Part shown: piece after piece, positions 16,971 through 26,300 of the stretch | Numbering within the stretch: position 1 is the stretch's first letter | How the letters are laid out: each line of letters opens with the position of its first letter | DNA from: CAWUKT01 sp964352215 | GTDB taxonomy: Bacteria; Bacteroidota; Bacteroidia; J057; JADKCL01 | Reading direction: 5' to 3' | DNA: 64,000 nt | NCBI GenBank assembly: GCA_964352215.1 | Contig: CAYGRE010000012.1 | Location: forward strand, 1 to 64,000 | Position numbers and translations under genes: made by a program | The notes under the pieces: model-generated | What the model was told of the DNA's origin: nothing | Seen by the model: the letters and a program-made list of their open reading frames with translations, nothing else | The model's database searches: none

Positions 16971-18053
16971 ATGACTTTAGGAGCCTCCCTCTTGATCCTC
17001 GGCATTGCGTTGTTCATTTTGATAACAGCGGCTGCCTACACTGTATACGCAGAGCGTAAGATTGCTGCTTTCATTCAGCAGCGTCCCGGTCCCAACCGGG
17101 TAGGTCCTCTGGGGCTGCTGCAACCACTGGCTGACGTTGTCAAGCTCCTGCTCAAGGAAGACATCGTACCTGCCGATGGAGATAAAAAAATCCACTTTAT
17201 TGCCCCGATTATCTCGGTTGTCATCGCCCTGACCACCTTTGCCGTGATTCCCTTTGGTCACAACGGGACCCGCGCCATCATGGTTGCGGACGTCAATGTA
17301 GGTGTCCTTTTTATCCTGGCTTTGACTTCTATTTCTGTGTATGGAGTAACCCTGGCCGGTTGGTCTTCTAACTCCAAGTACGCATTGTTGGGAGGGCTCA
17401 GGGCTTCCGCCCAAATGATCAGTTACGAACTCGCGCTTGGAATCTGTGTCGTCAGTGTGATTGTGCTTTCCAATCTTCGGATGGAGCCCGCTGACCTCAT
17501 CGCCGGGGAAATGGGAGGTTATCTGAGTTTGAGTGCCATTGTAGATTCACAGGCCACTTGGTGGAACTGTTTCGCCAACCCGATCGGCTTCCTCATCTTT
17601 GTGACGTGTGTATTTGCCGAGTCCAACCGAACCCCATTTGACCTGGTAGAAGCAGAGCAAGAACTGGTAGGTGGTTTCCACACCGAGTACAGTTCCATGA
17701 AATTCGCAACCTTCTTTGTAGCAGAATATCTCCACGTGATCGTCGGTTCCATGATCATTACCACGCTCTTCATGGGAGGGTACCATGGACCACTTGAAGA
17801 AACCATTGGTGTAGCCGAATGGGGATGGGTCGGACAAGCCGCCTGGAGCTTAGGTTGGTTCGCCGCCAAAACATTCTTTTGGGTCTTTGTGTTTATATGG
17901 ATACGCTGGACACTCCCTCGGTTCAAGTACAACCAGTTGATGGATATCGGCTGGAAAAGTTTTCTGCCACTGTCGATCATCAATCTCTTGGTCGTTACCA
18001 TAGTTGCCCTCCTGCTAAAGCAGTTCGGTCTTCTCGGGTTCGCACCATTGTAG
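16971..18053 (+). CDS. nuoH: NADH-quinone oxidoreductase subunit H
   Basis: A 360-residue, eight-helix inner-membrane protein, the NuoH/ND1 subunit of complex I at the quinone entry point. Signatures: YAERKIAAFIQQRPGPNRVG (about 26-45), FAESNRTPFDLVEAEQELVGGFHTEY split over about 210-235, and a C-terminal RWTLPRFKYNQLMDIGWK. All appear intact. It stands alone here: no other nuo gene is in the window, although nuo genes usually form an operon. It is followed by clpC after 63 bases. Confidence 0.96.
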   Translation: MTLGASLLILGIALFILITAAAYTVYAERKIAAFIQQRPGPNRVGPLGLLQPLADVVKLLLKEDIVPADGDKKIHFIAPIISVVIALTTFAVIPFGHNGTRAIMVADVNVGVLFILALTSISVYGVTLAGWSSNSKYALLGGLRASAQMISYELALGICVVSVIVLSNLRMEPADLIAGEMGGYLSLSAIVDSQATWWNCFANPIGFLIFVTCVFAESNRTPFDLVEAEQELVGGFHTEYSSMKFATFFVAEYLHVIVGSMIITTLFMGGYHGPLEETIGVAEWGWVGQAAWSLGWFAAKTFFWVFVFIWIRWTLPRFKYNQLMDIGWKSFLPLSIINLLVVTIVALLLKQFGLLGFAPL

Positions 18054-18116
18054 GATTGAGGGGATACAATCCAGGGGCAGGATCATTCGTTCTGTCTTAT
18101 ACAATTAGAAGATTAA

Positions 18117-20840
18117 ATGGAATCTAACTTCTCAGATCGTGTCAAGGATGTCATCTCCTATAGCAGGGAAGAAGCGCTGCGCTTAGGCCATGACTACATT
18201 GGACCTGAACACCTCTTGCTGGGTTTGATCCGCGAAGGGGAGGGTAAGGCTATTAAAATCCTTGTCAACCTCGGAGTGGATTTATCCAAGCTTCGTAAAT
18301 CTATTGAGAATGCGATTAAAGGTACGATAACGGTGATTAACCTGAACAATCTGCCCCTCACACGGCAGGCAGAAAAAGTTCTGAAAATCACCTATCTCGA
18401 AGCCAAATTGGACAACAGTTCTCTGATCGGCACTGAGCACCTGCTCTTGTCTATCCTCCGGGAAGACAGCAATGTTGCCGCCCAGATTCTATCCAAATTT
18501 GGCGTCACCTATGACGTATTTCGCGCTGAACTTGAAGAAAAAGAAAATTACAATACACCTAAAATGAGTATGCCGAACGAGCCTTCCGATCAGGATTATG
18601 GCGGAGGATCCGGTGGTGGTGGCGGAGAAAGCCGCAAACGCAGTAGCAAATCTAAAACCCCCGTCCTCGATAACTTTGGCCGTGACCTGACCCAGGCCGC
18701 CGAAGAAGATAAACTCGACCCGATTGTGGGAAGAGGTAAAGAAATTGAACGTGTGGCTCAGATCCTGAGTCGTCGTAAAAAAAACAATCCTGTCCTTATT
18801 GGAGAACCAGGAGTTGGTAAAACGGCCATTGCTGAGGGTCTCGCATTGCGGATCACCCAGCGGAAGGTCAGCCGGATTCTGTTCAACAAGCGGATTGTCA
18901 CCCTGGACATTGCTTCCCTGGTTGCTGGTACCAAGTACCGTGGTCAGTTTGAGGAGCGGATGAAAGCGGTGATGGCTGAGTTGGAAAAATCTCCGGATAT
19001 CATTCTGTTCATTGACGAATTGCACACGATTGTTGGTGCTGGTGGAGCCTCTGGATCTCTGGATGCCTCCAATATTTTTAAGCCTGCACTTTCTCGTGGT
19101 GACATTCAGTGTATCGGTGCAACCACGCTGGATGAATACCGTCAGTTCATTGAAAAAGACGGAGCCCTGGAGCGTCGTTTCCAAAAGGTAATGGTCGAGC
19201 CGACCTCACCTGACGAAACCGTCCAGATTCTCCTCAACATCAAAGAAAAATACGAGGATCACCACAACGTCAATTATACGGACGAAGCGATCCGTGCCTG
19301 TGTCACCCTGAGTGACCGTTATGTCAGTGATCGCTATTTCCCGGACAAAGCGATTGACGTACTGGATGAAGCCGGATCAAGGGTCCACATCAACAATATC
19401 CAGGTTCCTAAGAAAATCCTCAAGCTGGAAGCCAAAATCGAAGAAGTGCGCGAGACCAAAAACAAAGTGGTCAAGTCACAGAAGTACGAAGAGGCAGCCC
19501 GCTTGCGTGACCAGGAGAAAAAGTTGATCGAAGAACTTGAAAAAGCCAAGATCCTCTGGGAAGAAGAGTCCAAGACCAAAAGGTATACGGTATCGGAAGA
19601 AGATGTTGCCGACGTAGTTGCTATGATGACTGGGATTCCGGTCACGAAGGTGGCTCAAGGCGAATCTTCCAAGTTGCTGACCATGAAAGGTGATCTCAAA
19701 GCAGACATCATTGGTCAGGACGACGCGATCGAAAAGTTGGTGAAAGCCATCAAGCGTTCCCGCCTGGGGCTGAAAGACCCTTCCAAGCCGATTGGTTCAT
19801 TCCTGTTTCTCGGCCCTACCGGGGTTGGTAAAACGGAATTGGCAAAAGCCCTGTCCCGGTACATGTTCGATTCCGAAGACTCATTGGTCCGGATCGACAT
19901 GTCGGAGTACATGGAAAAATTCACGGTCTCCCGTCTGGTAGGAGCGCCTCCCGGATATGTAGGTTACGAAGAAGGTGGGCAGTTGACCGAGAAGGTCCGC
20001 CGCAAGCCTTATTGCGTCATCCTGCTGGATGAGATTGAAAAAGCGCACCCGGATGTATTCAATATCCTGCTTCAGGTATTGGACGATGGTATCTTGACCG
20101 ATGGCCTCGGACGTCGCATTGACTTCAAGAACACGGTCATCATCATGACCTCCAATGTTGGAGCACGCGAAGTCAAGGACATGGGCGCAGGAGTTGGTTT
20201 CAAAACCAGTGCTACCCCTAACAATGAGCGTATCCGGTCCCTGATCGAAGGTGCACTGAAGCGTGTTTTCCGTCCTGAATTCCTTAACCGGGTGGATGAT
20301 GTCGTCTTTTTCCAGTCCCTGGAAAAGGAGCACATCTTCGAGATCATCGATCTCCAGCTCCGGAAAGTGTTCATCCGAATCAACCAAATGGGTTATGGTG
20401 TATCCCTGACAGACAATGCCAAGGATTATATTGCCGACAAAGGTTTCGACCAGCAGTTTGGCGCCCGTCCCCTGAACCGTGCCATTCAGAAATACCTCGA
20501 AGATCCGATTGCGGATCAGATTTTGGGAGGCATCAGTGAAGGCGATACCCTGGTTGCGGATTTCGATGCCGAAAATGAGCAAATCACCGTGAAAATCGAG
20601 AAGGGAACTTCTCTGGCCATGGTCCAGGAACTGAAGGATGCCAAGCTCAAAAGGGAAGCTGAGCTTGCAGCTCTGACCGACGGTGCTACCGTGGTTGAGG
20701 CCAAAGACCTCAGCGACAGCATGGTTACCAAAGAAGAAGAAGCGAAAGAAGAATCTTCCAAGGAGACAGCCAAATCTAAAGGGGCAGCAAAAAAGGACGA
20801 AAAGAAAGAGGAAGAAGACGAAGCTGGAACTGAAGAATAA
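18117..20840 (+). CDS. clpC: ATP-dependent Clp protease ATP-binding subunit ClpC
   Basis: A 907-residue Hsp100 unfoldase that feeds ClpP and disaggregates proteins. Domains in order: two Clp-N repeats (about 1-145); a Gly/Ser linker; AAA+ domain 1 with Walker A GEPGVGKT (229-236) and Walker B LFIDELHT (about 300); a UVR-like coiled segment KYEEAARLRDQEKKL (about 455-470), typical of ClpC; AAA+ domain 2 with Walker A GPTGVGKT (566-573) and VILLDEIEKAH; and the D2-small domain. It ends in an unusual Lys/Glu-rich tail of about 40 residues. A strong terminator follows. Confidence 0.96.
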   Translation: MESNFSDRVKDVISYSREEALRLGHDYIGPEHLLLGLIREGEGKAIKILVNLGVDLSKLRKSIENAIKGTITVINLNNLPLTRQAEKVLKITYLEAKLDNSSLIGTEHLLLSILREDSNVAAQILSKFGVTYDVFRAELEEKENYNTPKMSMPNEPSDQDYGGGSGGGGGESRKRSSKSKTPVLDNFGRDLTQAAEEDKLDPIVGRGKEIERVAQILSRRKKNNPVLIGEPGVGKTAIAEGLALRITQRKVSRILFNKRIVTLDIASLVAGTKYRGQFEERMKAVMAELEKSPDIILFIDELHTIVGAGGASGSLDASNIFKPALSRGDIQCIGATTLDEYRQFIEKDGALERRFQKVMVEPTSPDETVQILLNIKEKYEDHHNVNYTDEAIRACVTLSDRYVSDRYFPDKAIDVLDEAGSRVHINNIQVPKKILKLEAKIEEVRETKNKVVKSQKYEEAARLRDQEKKLIEELEKAKILWEEESKTKRYTVSEEDVADVVAMMTGIPVTKVAQGESSKLLTMKGDLKADIIGQDDAIEKLVKAIKRSRLGLKDPSKPIGSFLFLGPTGVGKTELAKALSRYMFDSEDSLVRIDMSEYMEKFTVSRLVGAPPGYVGYEEGGQLTEKVRRKPYCVILLDEIEKAHPDVFNILLQVLDDGILTDGLGRRIDFKNTVIIMTSNVGAREVKDMGAGVGFKTSATPNNERIRSLIEGALKRVFRPEFLNRVDDVVFFQSLEKEHIFEIIDLQLRKVFIRINQMGYGVSLTDNAKDYIADKGFDQQFGARPLNRAIQKYLEDPIADQILGGISEGDTLVADFDAENEQITVKIEKGTSLAMVQELKDAKLKREAELAALTDGATVVEAKDLSDSMVTKEEEAKEESSKETAKSKGAAKKDEKKEEEDEAGTEE

Positions 20841-20870
20841 GAAAGAAGATTTATTCGCTCAATATAACGA

Positions 20871-20903
20871 AAGAGGCTGTCTCAAAAGGACAGCCTCTTT
20901 TCG
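20871..20903 (+). terminator. Rho-independent terminator after clpC
   Basis: A perfect 11-bp stem AAGAGGCTGTC/GACAGCCTCTT with a 7-base loop, followed by TTCG, about 30 bases after the clpC stop. The T tract is short, but the stem is very stable. Confidence 0.8.
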
Positions 20904-20976
20904 ATTATGAGTGCGACAGCGTTCGATTCCAATCAAGCATTTTCAGTTTACTTAGCAAACGCTGAACCTTTCTGAT

Positions 20977-21564
20977 TTAGCTCAGGATGTCTACCAGGGC
21001 GAGAATTAAGCCTATTGTAAGCAGAATGCCCCCAATCGAATAGAGTAAATAGGAAAGAATCGCCAGGCCATAAACTAAGGTAAATATCCAGACTAGAGAT
21101 AATACAATGGCCAAGCCAACCATGATTCCACCGACGATGAGGAGGGTCTTCCAAATGGCACGCTTTTCCTCTCTTTTTTTGTTCCGGCCTGAGAACCATC
21201 CTCCTCTGTCCCTTTGCCGGTCTTTCCTGGTAATCCTTTGCCTTTTGGTTCTGCTCCGGGATTGAACATGGTTTTTGTCGCTGCTCCGGGATTGAACATG
21301 GTTTTTGTCGCTGCTGCTTTTTGGAGAGACCATTTCCCGGTTTAAAACGGTGCCATCTTCAGCATTCGCCCTCCTGCTGCTCGATTCCCTGGGAAGCGTT
21401 TTAGGAAGGGTTGTTTCGGGGATTTGCAGTCCTTCCAAATGAGCTTCCTGGCCATGAGGAGTTTCCATTTTGGTGGCACTTTCAGGGTGTTGGGTAGGGG
21501 TCTGTCCAGCATGGGAATAGCCATACCCAAATGCGATGATAAATAGAAAAATACAGTACTTCAT
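20977..21564 (-). CDS. Hypothetical membrane protein with a tandem 10-residue repeat
   Basis: A 195-residue protein with an N-terminal signal peptide (MKYCIFLFIIAFGYGYSHA). A polar basic linker of about 110 residues follows, then two C-terminal hydrophobic helices (LLIVGGIMVGLAIVLSLVWI and LAILSYLLYSIGGILLTIGL). The linker contains SSDKNHVQSR twice in a row, encoded by an exact 30-bp duplication. The two-helix tail resembles small DUF4190-like membrane modules seen in Bacteroidota, but no family is certain. Probably inner-membrane, with the basic linker in the periplasm. Confidence 0.6.
   Translation of the reverse strand: MKYCIFLFIIAFGYGYSHAGQTPTQHPESATKMETPHGQEAHLEGLQIPETTLPKTLPRESSSRRANAEDGTVLNREMVSPKSSSDKNHVQSRSSDKNHVQSRSRTKRQRITRKDRQRDRGGWFSGRNKKREEKRAIWKTLLIVGGIMVGLAIVLSLVWIFTLVYGLAILSYLLYSIGGILLTIGLILALVDILS
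21251..21310. repeat. Perfect in-frame 30-bp tandem duplication
   Basis: The 30-base unit starting CTGCTCCGGGATTG at 21251 is repeated without change from 21281 to 21310. It lies inside the membrane-protein gene on the minus strand and adds ten residues without shifting the frame. Identity at every base suggests a recent event. Confidence 0.92.
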
Positions 21565-22205
21565 AGTTTGAGTGGGTTACAATTTTCGGCAATATAAAGG
21601 CATTATTTGGGAATTTGAGTAGTGCTGGGGTTGGGGGTAAGGGGTTGGTGGTCAATGAATTATTTATTTTTTATAGTAGAGGTTGGCACTATTGGGAAAC
21701 AGATTGCTTACCCATATTTGTAAATGCTGAGACCATTGTTTGTGAATTTCCTTCAGCAGTTCGAATCAGGGGCAGATTCGGCGAATGGGTCCAGAGACTT
21801 CAGGTGTTCAGACAGGATTGACCCGGAATTTTGGTTGTTCTTTCCTTTCAGTCCCGGGTGGGAAAATCAGATAGTTTCACGTGTTTGTTCCCTCTTCGAG
21901 AGGGATAAAAACGAACGCCGGAGCAGTCATGCCCCGGCGTCGCGATCTTTACTTACCCTAGTTAATTACAATTTTATGAATTTCTCAGTCTGGATATAAT
22001 CGTTGGTTTGGATGCTTATTTGACTCCAATAAGCAGAAACTGATACTGGTAGGAAAGGCAAGTGAGTGGAGAAATTACCCTTTCAACTGTGCTTTGGCTT
22101 GCAATGTGCTCGCATACAGTTGTTTGAGTTTTTTGTTAGGTGGGTTGGGAGTCTTGAGCTTGTTGTCAGTTAGATTGAGAATTTGGCTTTTTTGCGGGCT
22201 AATCC
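21565..22205. other. 641-base gap without a convincing gene
   Basis: No supported gene on either strand. Features seen: a hairpin ACGCCGG/CCGGCGT at 21915-21940 with a 12-base loop and no T tract; AT-rich stretches; and on the minus strand a short open stretch right after the decarboxylase stop (about 45 codons ending near 22077, no ATG, Lys/Gln/Asn-rich), which could be a remnant or a tiny TTG-start ORF. The GTTCGAATC at about 21756 resembles a tRNA T loop but has no cloverleaf around it. Confidence 0.5.
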
Positions 22206-23675
22206 TCAATTCTTCTGTGCATGGAATTCCTGAAGGGTGATTTTTACGTTGTCTGAAAGCATCTCAAGGGCTTTGTCAATCGTATCCTTGTGGGTGCGGA
22301 ATGCGAGACAGGCCATTCTCAAGTAAAAATCCCCATTGATTCTGGTGGAGCTGAGGAAAACCCGTCCGTCGGCGAGGAGGTCCTTACCCAGCCGGTCATT
22401 GAATTCGTTCGGGTCAATTCCGGGAGGTGTGAAGCGGTAGAGGACGACTGAGAGGTCCGGGTAGGGACCACGTTCACAATGTTCCAGCTCAGGGAGTTTT
22501 TCCCAGAAATAGCGGGCTAACCAGAGTTTTTCTTCTGCGGCAGCGCGAAAAGGGGCGATGCCGTGCAGTTTCATGGGTAACCACATTCTCAATCCCCGGA
22601 AATGCTTGGTGAGTTCCGGGCTCAGGTCGGCCGGGCTGGCTTCCTCCTGAAAATCGAGGGCATCCAGGAGGTATCCGGCAGAGTAGTGGTGAGAATCTGC
22701 CAGCTTTTGTCCATTCTTGACGATGCAAATCCCGATTCCATAAGGCAGGAACATTCCTTTGTGGGGGTCCATGACGATGGAGTCCGACCGGTCCAGACCG
22801 GGCAGCAATTTCCGTCCCTCCTCACAGAGGATGAAAAATCCGCCGTAGGCGGCATCGAGGTGGTACCAAAGCCCGTGGGCTTCTGCGACATCAGCGACCG
22901 CTTCAATGGGGTCGACTGCTCCGGTATCCGTTGTCCCAACGGACGCCACCACCAGGAAAGGCTTCAGGCCAGCGGCCTGATCCGCCTCCACCAGCTCCTG
23001 CAAAGCCTCGGCCCGCATGTGGAACCGATCGTCGATCGGCACATACCGAATCTGGGCTTCGCCCAGCCCGGCGATGCGGATCGCCTTGGTCACACAATGG
23101 TGGACCTGTTCAGTCAGGTAGATCACTGCATGGGGGATGTCGGCCGAACGGATGCCTTGGGCATCCCGCGCCGTCACAATACATGACAGGTTGGCGATGG
23201 AACCGCCGGAAAGGAGGGCGCCGGCTGCGAAAGGCGGGTAGCCGACCAGGTCGGCACACCAGCGCACCAGCATGTTTTCCATGCGTACGGCACCCGGATT
23301 GGCGTAGTAGATTCCGGCATAGCGGTTGGTCACTGCGGCGATGAAATCACCGAGGGCGGAGGTGTAGATGCCACCACCGGGGATGTAGCCGAGATGCCCG
23401 CCGGAGGCGGGGTTCAGGCCGGGGCGGTTGACGGCATCGTCATAGAGGTCCAGCAATTCCGGCAATAGTACCGGTGTTTCAGCAAAAGAAGCATCTACGA
23501 TGGCTTGTCCCTGGTCCTCGGTGACGATATAAGTGGGGCGTTCATCGATGTCTTTCAGGAAATGCTCCGCATGGGCATGGACATTCTGAACAAAATCGGT
23601 CCGGGTATCGGCGTCGGGTTCAAGCAACCTGGTCAAAGGTTCCAGCCGCTCCAAATGGGACAATGCTTCTGACAT
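22206..23675 (-). CDS. PLP-dependent group II amino-acid decarboxylase
   Basis: A 489-residue member of the aromatic-L-amino-acid/glutamate decarboxylase family. The PLP-binding lysine is K306 in DPHKGMFLPYG, and HLDAAYGGFF before it holds the conserved Asp-Ala contact to PLP. The NPASGGHLGYIPGGG loop near the N-terminus is typical. It would decarboxylate an L-amino acid to an amine; the substrate cannot be read from sequence. Aromatic or tyrosine/DOPA-like substrates are most usual for this branch. It lies 19 bases downstream of a short-chain dehydrogenase on the same strand. Confidence 0.88.
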   Translation of the reverse strand: MSEALSHLERLEPLTRLLEPDADTRTDFVQNVHAHAEHFLKDIDERPTYIVTEDQGQAIVDASFAETPVLLPELLDLYDDAVNRPGLNPASGGHLGYIPGGGIYTSALGDFIAAVTNRYAGIYYANPGAVRMENMLVRWCADLVGYPPFAAGALLSGGSIANLSCIVTARDAQGIRSADIPHAVIYLTEQVHHCVTKAIRIAGLGEAQIRYVPIDDRFHMRAEALQELVEADQAAGLKPFLVVASVGTTDTGAVDPIEAVADVAEAHGLWYHLDAAYGGFFILCEEGRKLLPGLDRSDSIVMDPHKGMFLPYGIGICIVKNGQKLADSHHYSAGYLLDALDFQEEASPADLSPELTKHFRGLRMWLPMKLHGIAPFRAAAEEKLWLARYFWEKLPELEHCERGPYPDLSVVLYRFTPPGIDPNEFNDRLGKDLLADGRVFLSSTRINGDFYLRMACLAFRTHKDTIDKALEMLSDNVKITLQEFHAQKN

Positions 23676-23694
23676 GTATGCAATTTAGATAGAA

Positions 23695-24402
23695 TCAGAA
23701 AGGATTCGTTGCCCAAACTGTCAGCTCAGGAATAAATCCTTTGTCTTTCATTTCGATTACGGAAACGATGGAATGGGCAATATCGTCTGAATCGAGTTTG
23801 TTGTTCACGGTGGGTCTTTCAGTCCGCTCGGTATTGGCAAAAGCGGTGGTGACTTCGCTGGGATTGATCAGGCAAACCCGGATATTGTCCTTTCGAAGCT
23901 CACCTTGCCAGCACTGGGTCATACTCCGCACTGCAAATTTAGAGGCAGAATAAACCGTGCCACGTGCAAATCCTTTCAAGGCAGCGGTGGAGGCAATATT
24001 GATGATGGTTCCGGATTGTTGGGCCTTCATGGGAACAATTACTTCCTTGGTAAAGAGGGCGAGTCCGAAAACATTGGTATTGAATACCTTTTCAAAGGCT
24101 TCGAGGGTCACATCTTCCAGCAAGGGGAATTCTCCAATCCCGGCATTGTTGACCAGCACATCTACCCGACCGTCCAATGCATCTATACAAGCTTGCGCAT
24201 TTTCCGAAAATCCTTCTCCCAGCTGTGAAATGTCAAATACCACCGGAATCGCACCGATCTCTGCAGCCGCTTTTTCCAATCGCTCCTGGCTGCGGCCGGT
24301 GATAACCACTTTGGCTCCCTTGTCAACCAGTGACTTTGCGGTTGCTTTGCCAATTCCGAGACTTCCGCCGGTTACGATGATATGTGCGCCTTTGATGTCC
24401 AT
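23695..24402 (-). CDS. Short-chain dehydrogenase/reductase
   Basis: A 235-residue classical SDR. The NAD(P)-binding TGGSLGIGKA is at about residues 11-20, NNAGIGEFP follows, and the catalytic set is Ser in NIASTAA plus YSASKFA (Tyr and Lys, about 151-157). The residues after the second strand (GRSQERLEK) favour NADP. A substrate cannot be assigned. It is the upstream member of a probable two-gene operon with the PLP decarboxylase, so it may act on the decarboxylation product, but this is inference only. Confidence 0.9.
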   Translation of the reverse strand: MDIKGAHIIVTGGSLGIGKATAKSLVDKGAKVVITGRSQERLEKAAAEIGAIPVVFDISQLGEGFSENAQACIDALDGRVDVLVNNAGIGEFPLLEDVTLEAFEKVFNTNVFGLALFTKEVIVPMKAQQSGTIINIASTAALKGFARGTVYSASKFAVRSMTQCWQGELRKDNIRVCLINPSEVTTAFANTERTERPTVNNKLDSDDIAHSIVSVIEMKDKGFIPELTVWATNPF

Positions 24403-24507
24403 ATTTTTATTGTTGAAGTTCTATTCTACTAATTGGTTTAACCGGAACCGGGGCGGGTTGTTCCGAAACATGATAATAGAAATTTCAATGAGTGCCTGAA
24501 TTTTAAA

Positions 24508-24586
24508 GCCACGGCATTAAAAGACAAGCTTTGAGCCACGGCAGCTAAAGACAAGCTTTGAGCCACGGCAGTAAAACTCAAAATGG
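24508..24586. repeat. Two and a half 27-bp repeat units
   Basis: Units at 24508-24534 and 24535-24561 differ at only a few bases (GCCACGGCA..TAAAAGACAAGCTTTGA against GCCACGGCAGCTAAAGACAAGC..). A third, partial unit runs to about 24586. They lie between the SDR start and the stop of the toxin-like gene at 24668. Confidence 0.82.
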
Positions 24587-24667
24587 ATATCGTCAACAAG
24601 TCATACCCGCGTCAGCCAGTCGAAGACCAGTGAGGCAATGGGTAAAGATTGATGTCTACGCTGTCAA

Positions 24668-25699
24668 TCAGGACGTCTGGAACAACCTGAGGGTATTAGG
24701 TGCCCAGGGAATTGCGATTGGAGTAGGGTTAGACTTGGACATGGAGCCCGAAGTCATGGATGAAGGATGATCGGAGGATTGGATATCAGTACCGGAAGAG
24801 AACAGGTGAATTTGCGCAGAATCTGAATAGGTACTGGTCAGGAGGGTGCGCACCTGATCTTCCTGCAGGCCATTGATCCGGATCACATCCATAGGAGATT
24901 TAATGGCCGTAATGTTCGTCCCATCGACTGTAATCTTGGTGCCGATTGCAAGGGTTTCATCTCTGTCCTTGGTCAGGTCCAGGGCTTCCTGAATGGAACT
25001 GTTGGTAGATCCAAGACCCGGCCTCAAATTGTCTGGAGAGTTGTTGAGGGCGCTGATCAGGGTATTGGCCTCATTTTCCAACTGCCCCAAATTGGGGGAA
25101 GATTTGCTCAGGAGACTCGCAATATTACTAATTGCCCCAGCAGCGATGCCATGGTATTTTGCCGCAATACCCTTTAAGGTACCGTCCGAGGCATAAACTC
25201 CACTGGTGCCCCCATAGGGGAAAATGGAAACCAACAGCCCTTTAAGCATTTTATCTACCCACGCCGGATCTCCTCCATGGAGCGCCTGGTTGATGGGGTC
25301 TTTGACACCGTTGGAGATAATACCGTAAGAAATGGTATGGCAACGATGCTGCCCACTGGCGACTGGCATCGCGTTTTTTAGATCACTTCCAAAATCAAAG
25401 CGTCCGACTTTTATCAGCAGGGATTTGACGGTGTCAGCTTGTACCTGCCTTTGCACAACCTCCTGGTCAGGCGTCCGTTGGATAGTCCCACTTGCAGTCG
25501 CATGGTTGGCCATATCCTGATACGCCATCAATTGTTTGACCTGAGAGCTGTTGTTGGCGGCTTCCTGTTGCTTCATTTGCATGGCATCTCCCGGCAAACT
25601 ATTGGTGCCCATAGAGGACAATTCAGCCGTCATTCCCCCTTCGGAAGACTCAAATTCCTGACTCTGAGCGTCTTTCGCGCTTTCTAATGTAGGTTCCAT
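24668..25699 (-). CDS. Toxin-like protein with injection-system-cargo type leader
   Basis: A 343-residue protein without signal peptide. The ATG at 25699 is preferred to an upstream in-frame start at 25876, which would add a meaningless basic stretch. Residues about 40-84 (MQMKQQEAANNSSQVKQLMA, then YQDMANHATASGTIQR and EVVQRQ) closely recall the leader of Bacteroidota DUF4157 and contractile-injection (eCIS) associated proteins, which carry NSPQVxQLxAYQxMA and IQR/VQR motifs. The C-terminal part starts with GQHRCHTISYG (about 116-126), a His-rich element, and has no recognised fold. No injection genes are near. A toxic or enzymatic payload is inference. Confidence 0.65.
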   Translation of the reverse strand: MEPTLESAKDAQSQEFESSEGGMTAELSSMGTNSLPGDAMQMKQQEAANNSSQVKQLMAYQDMANHATASGTIQRTPDQEVVQRQVQADTVKSLLIKVGRFDFGSDLKNAMPVASGQHRCHTISYGIISNGVKDPINQALHGGDPAWVDKMLKGLLVSIFPYGGTSGVYASDGTLKGIAAKYHGIAAGAISNIASLLSKSSPNLGQLENEANTLISALNNSPDNLRPGLGSTNSSIQEALDLTKDRDETLAIGTKITVDGTNITAIKSPMDVIRINGLQEDQVRTLLTSTYSDSAQIHLFSSGTDIQSSDHPSSMTSGSMSKSNPTPIAIPWAPNTLRLFQTS

Positions 25700-25928
25700 A
25701 GATGATTGATAAGGATGACAAATGATAAAGTATAAATTTAAATAATAAACGAATTGTTGCCACGGAAGACATGGACTTATCGGTAATAAAAAGACTTTCT
25801 GGTAGAAGTTTTGCCGTTTCGGGTCATTGTATTCGCGAAAAACTCCGGGCTTGTACAAGGTGCTTGGATTTCGCAAATTGCAAATACACGGTTATATCGA
25901 CACGAATACTTAATCTTTCCTTACCACC

Positions 25929-26297
25929 ATGTACAGTCGCTCAGTTTATGATGCATTCCGCAAAGCCATGTTATCGGGAACGGATTCCTGGAAAAGTATG
26001 GTTGCTCACAATGTGACTCTGATTGGTCCCTTGGGCACTTTTCTCGGATTGGATCAATTTGTTGAAGTCAATACCCCCTTTTTCGCATCCATTAAAAATC
26101 ACCATATCACCAAGATGGTTGGCAAGGATGATTGGGTGGTAACGCAGATAACGGTGGAGGTAAAGATGCCGACTGGCAAAGTGATTACCCTGGAAGTCGC
26201 TGAGTGGTATGAGATTTATGAGGATAAGGTTCAGTATTTGCGCACTTATTTTGATCCAACGGAATACCTGGCTGAGATGGTGAATGCTGGGGTGTAA
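25929..26297 (+). CDS. NTF2-like/SnoaL-like protein
   Basis: A 122-residue protein with the order of a SnoaL/NTF2-like cone fold: an N-terminal helix (YDAFRKAMLSG), VTLIGPLGTFLGLDQFVE, then a sheet VVTQITVEVKMPTGKVITLEVAEWYEI and the YLRTYFDP closing strand typical of the group. There is no signal peptide. Such proteins are small ligand-binding domains or isomerase-like enzymes; the substrate is unknown. A methyltransferase gene begins 3 bases downstream, so they probably work together. Confidence 0.75.
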   Translation: MYSRSVYDAFRKAMLSGTDSWKSMVAHNVTLIGPLGTFLGLDQFVEVNTPFFASIKNHHITKMVGKDDWVVTQITVEVKMPTGKVITLEVAEWYEIYEDKVQYLRTYFDPTEYLAEMVNAGV

Positions 26298-26300
26298 GGG

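Noticed and set aside
16971..18053. Pseudogene or fragment status for nuoH
   Set aside because: Length, all helices and signature motifs are intact, so it is treated as a functional lone gene.
21740..21800. tRNA suggested by GTTCGAATC near 21756
   Set aside because: No acceptor, D or anticodon stem can be drawn around it.
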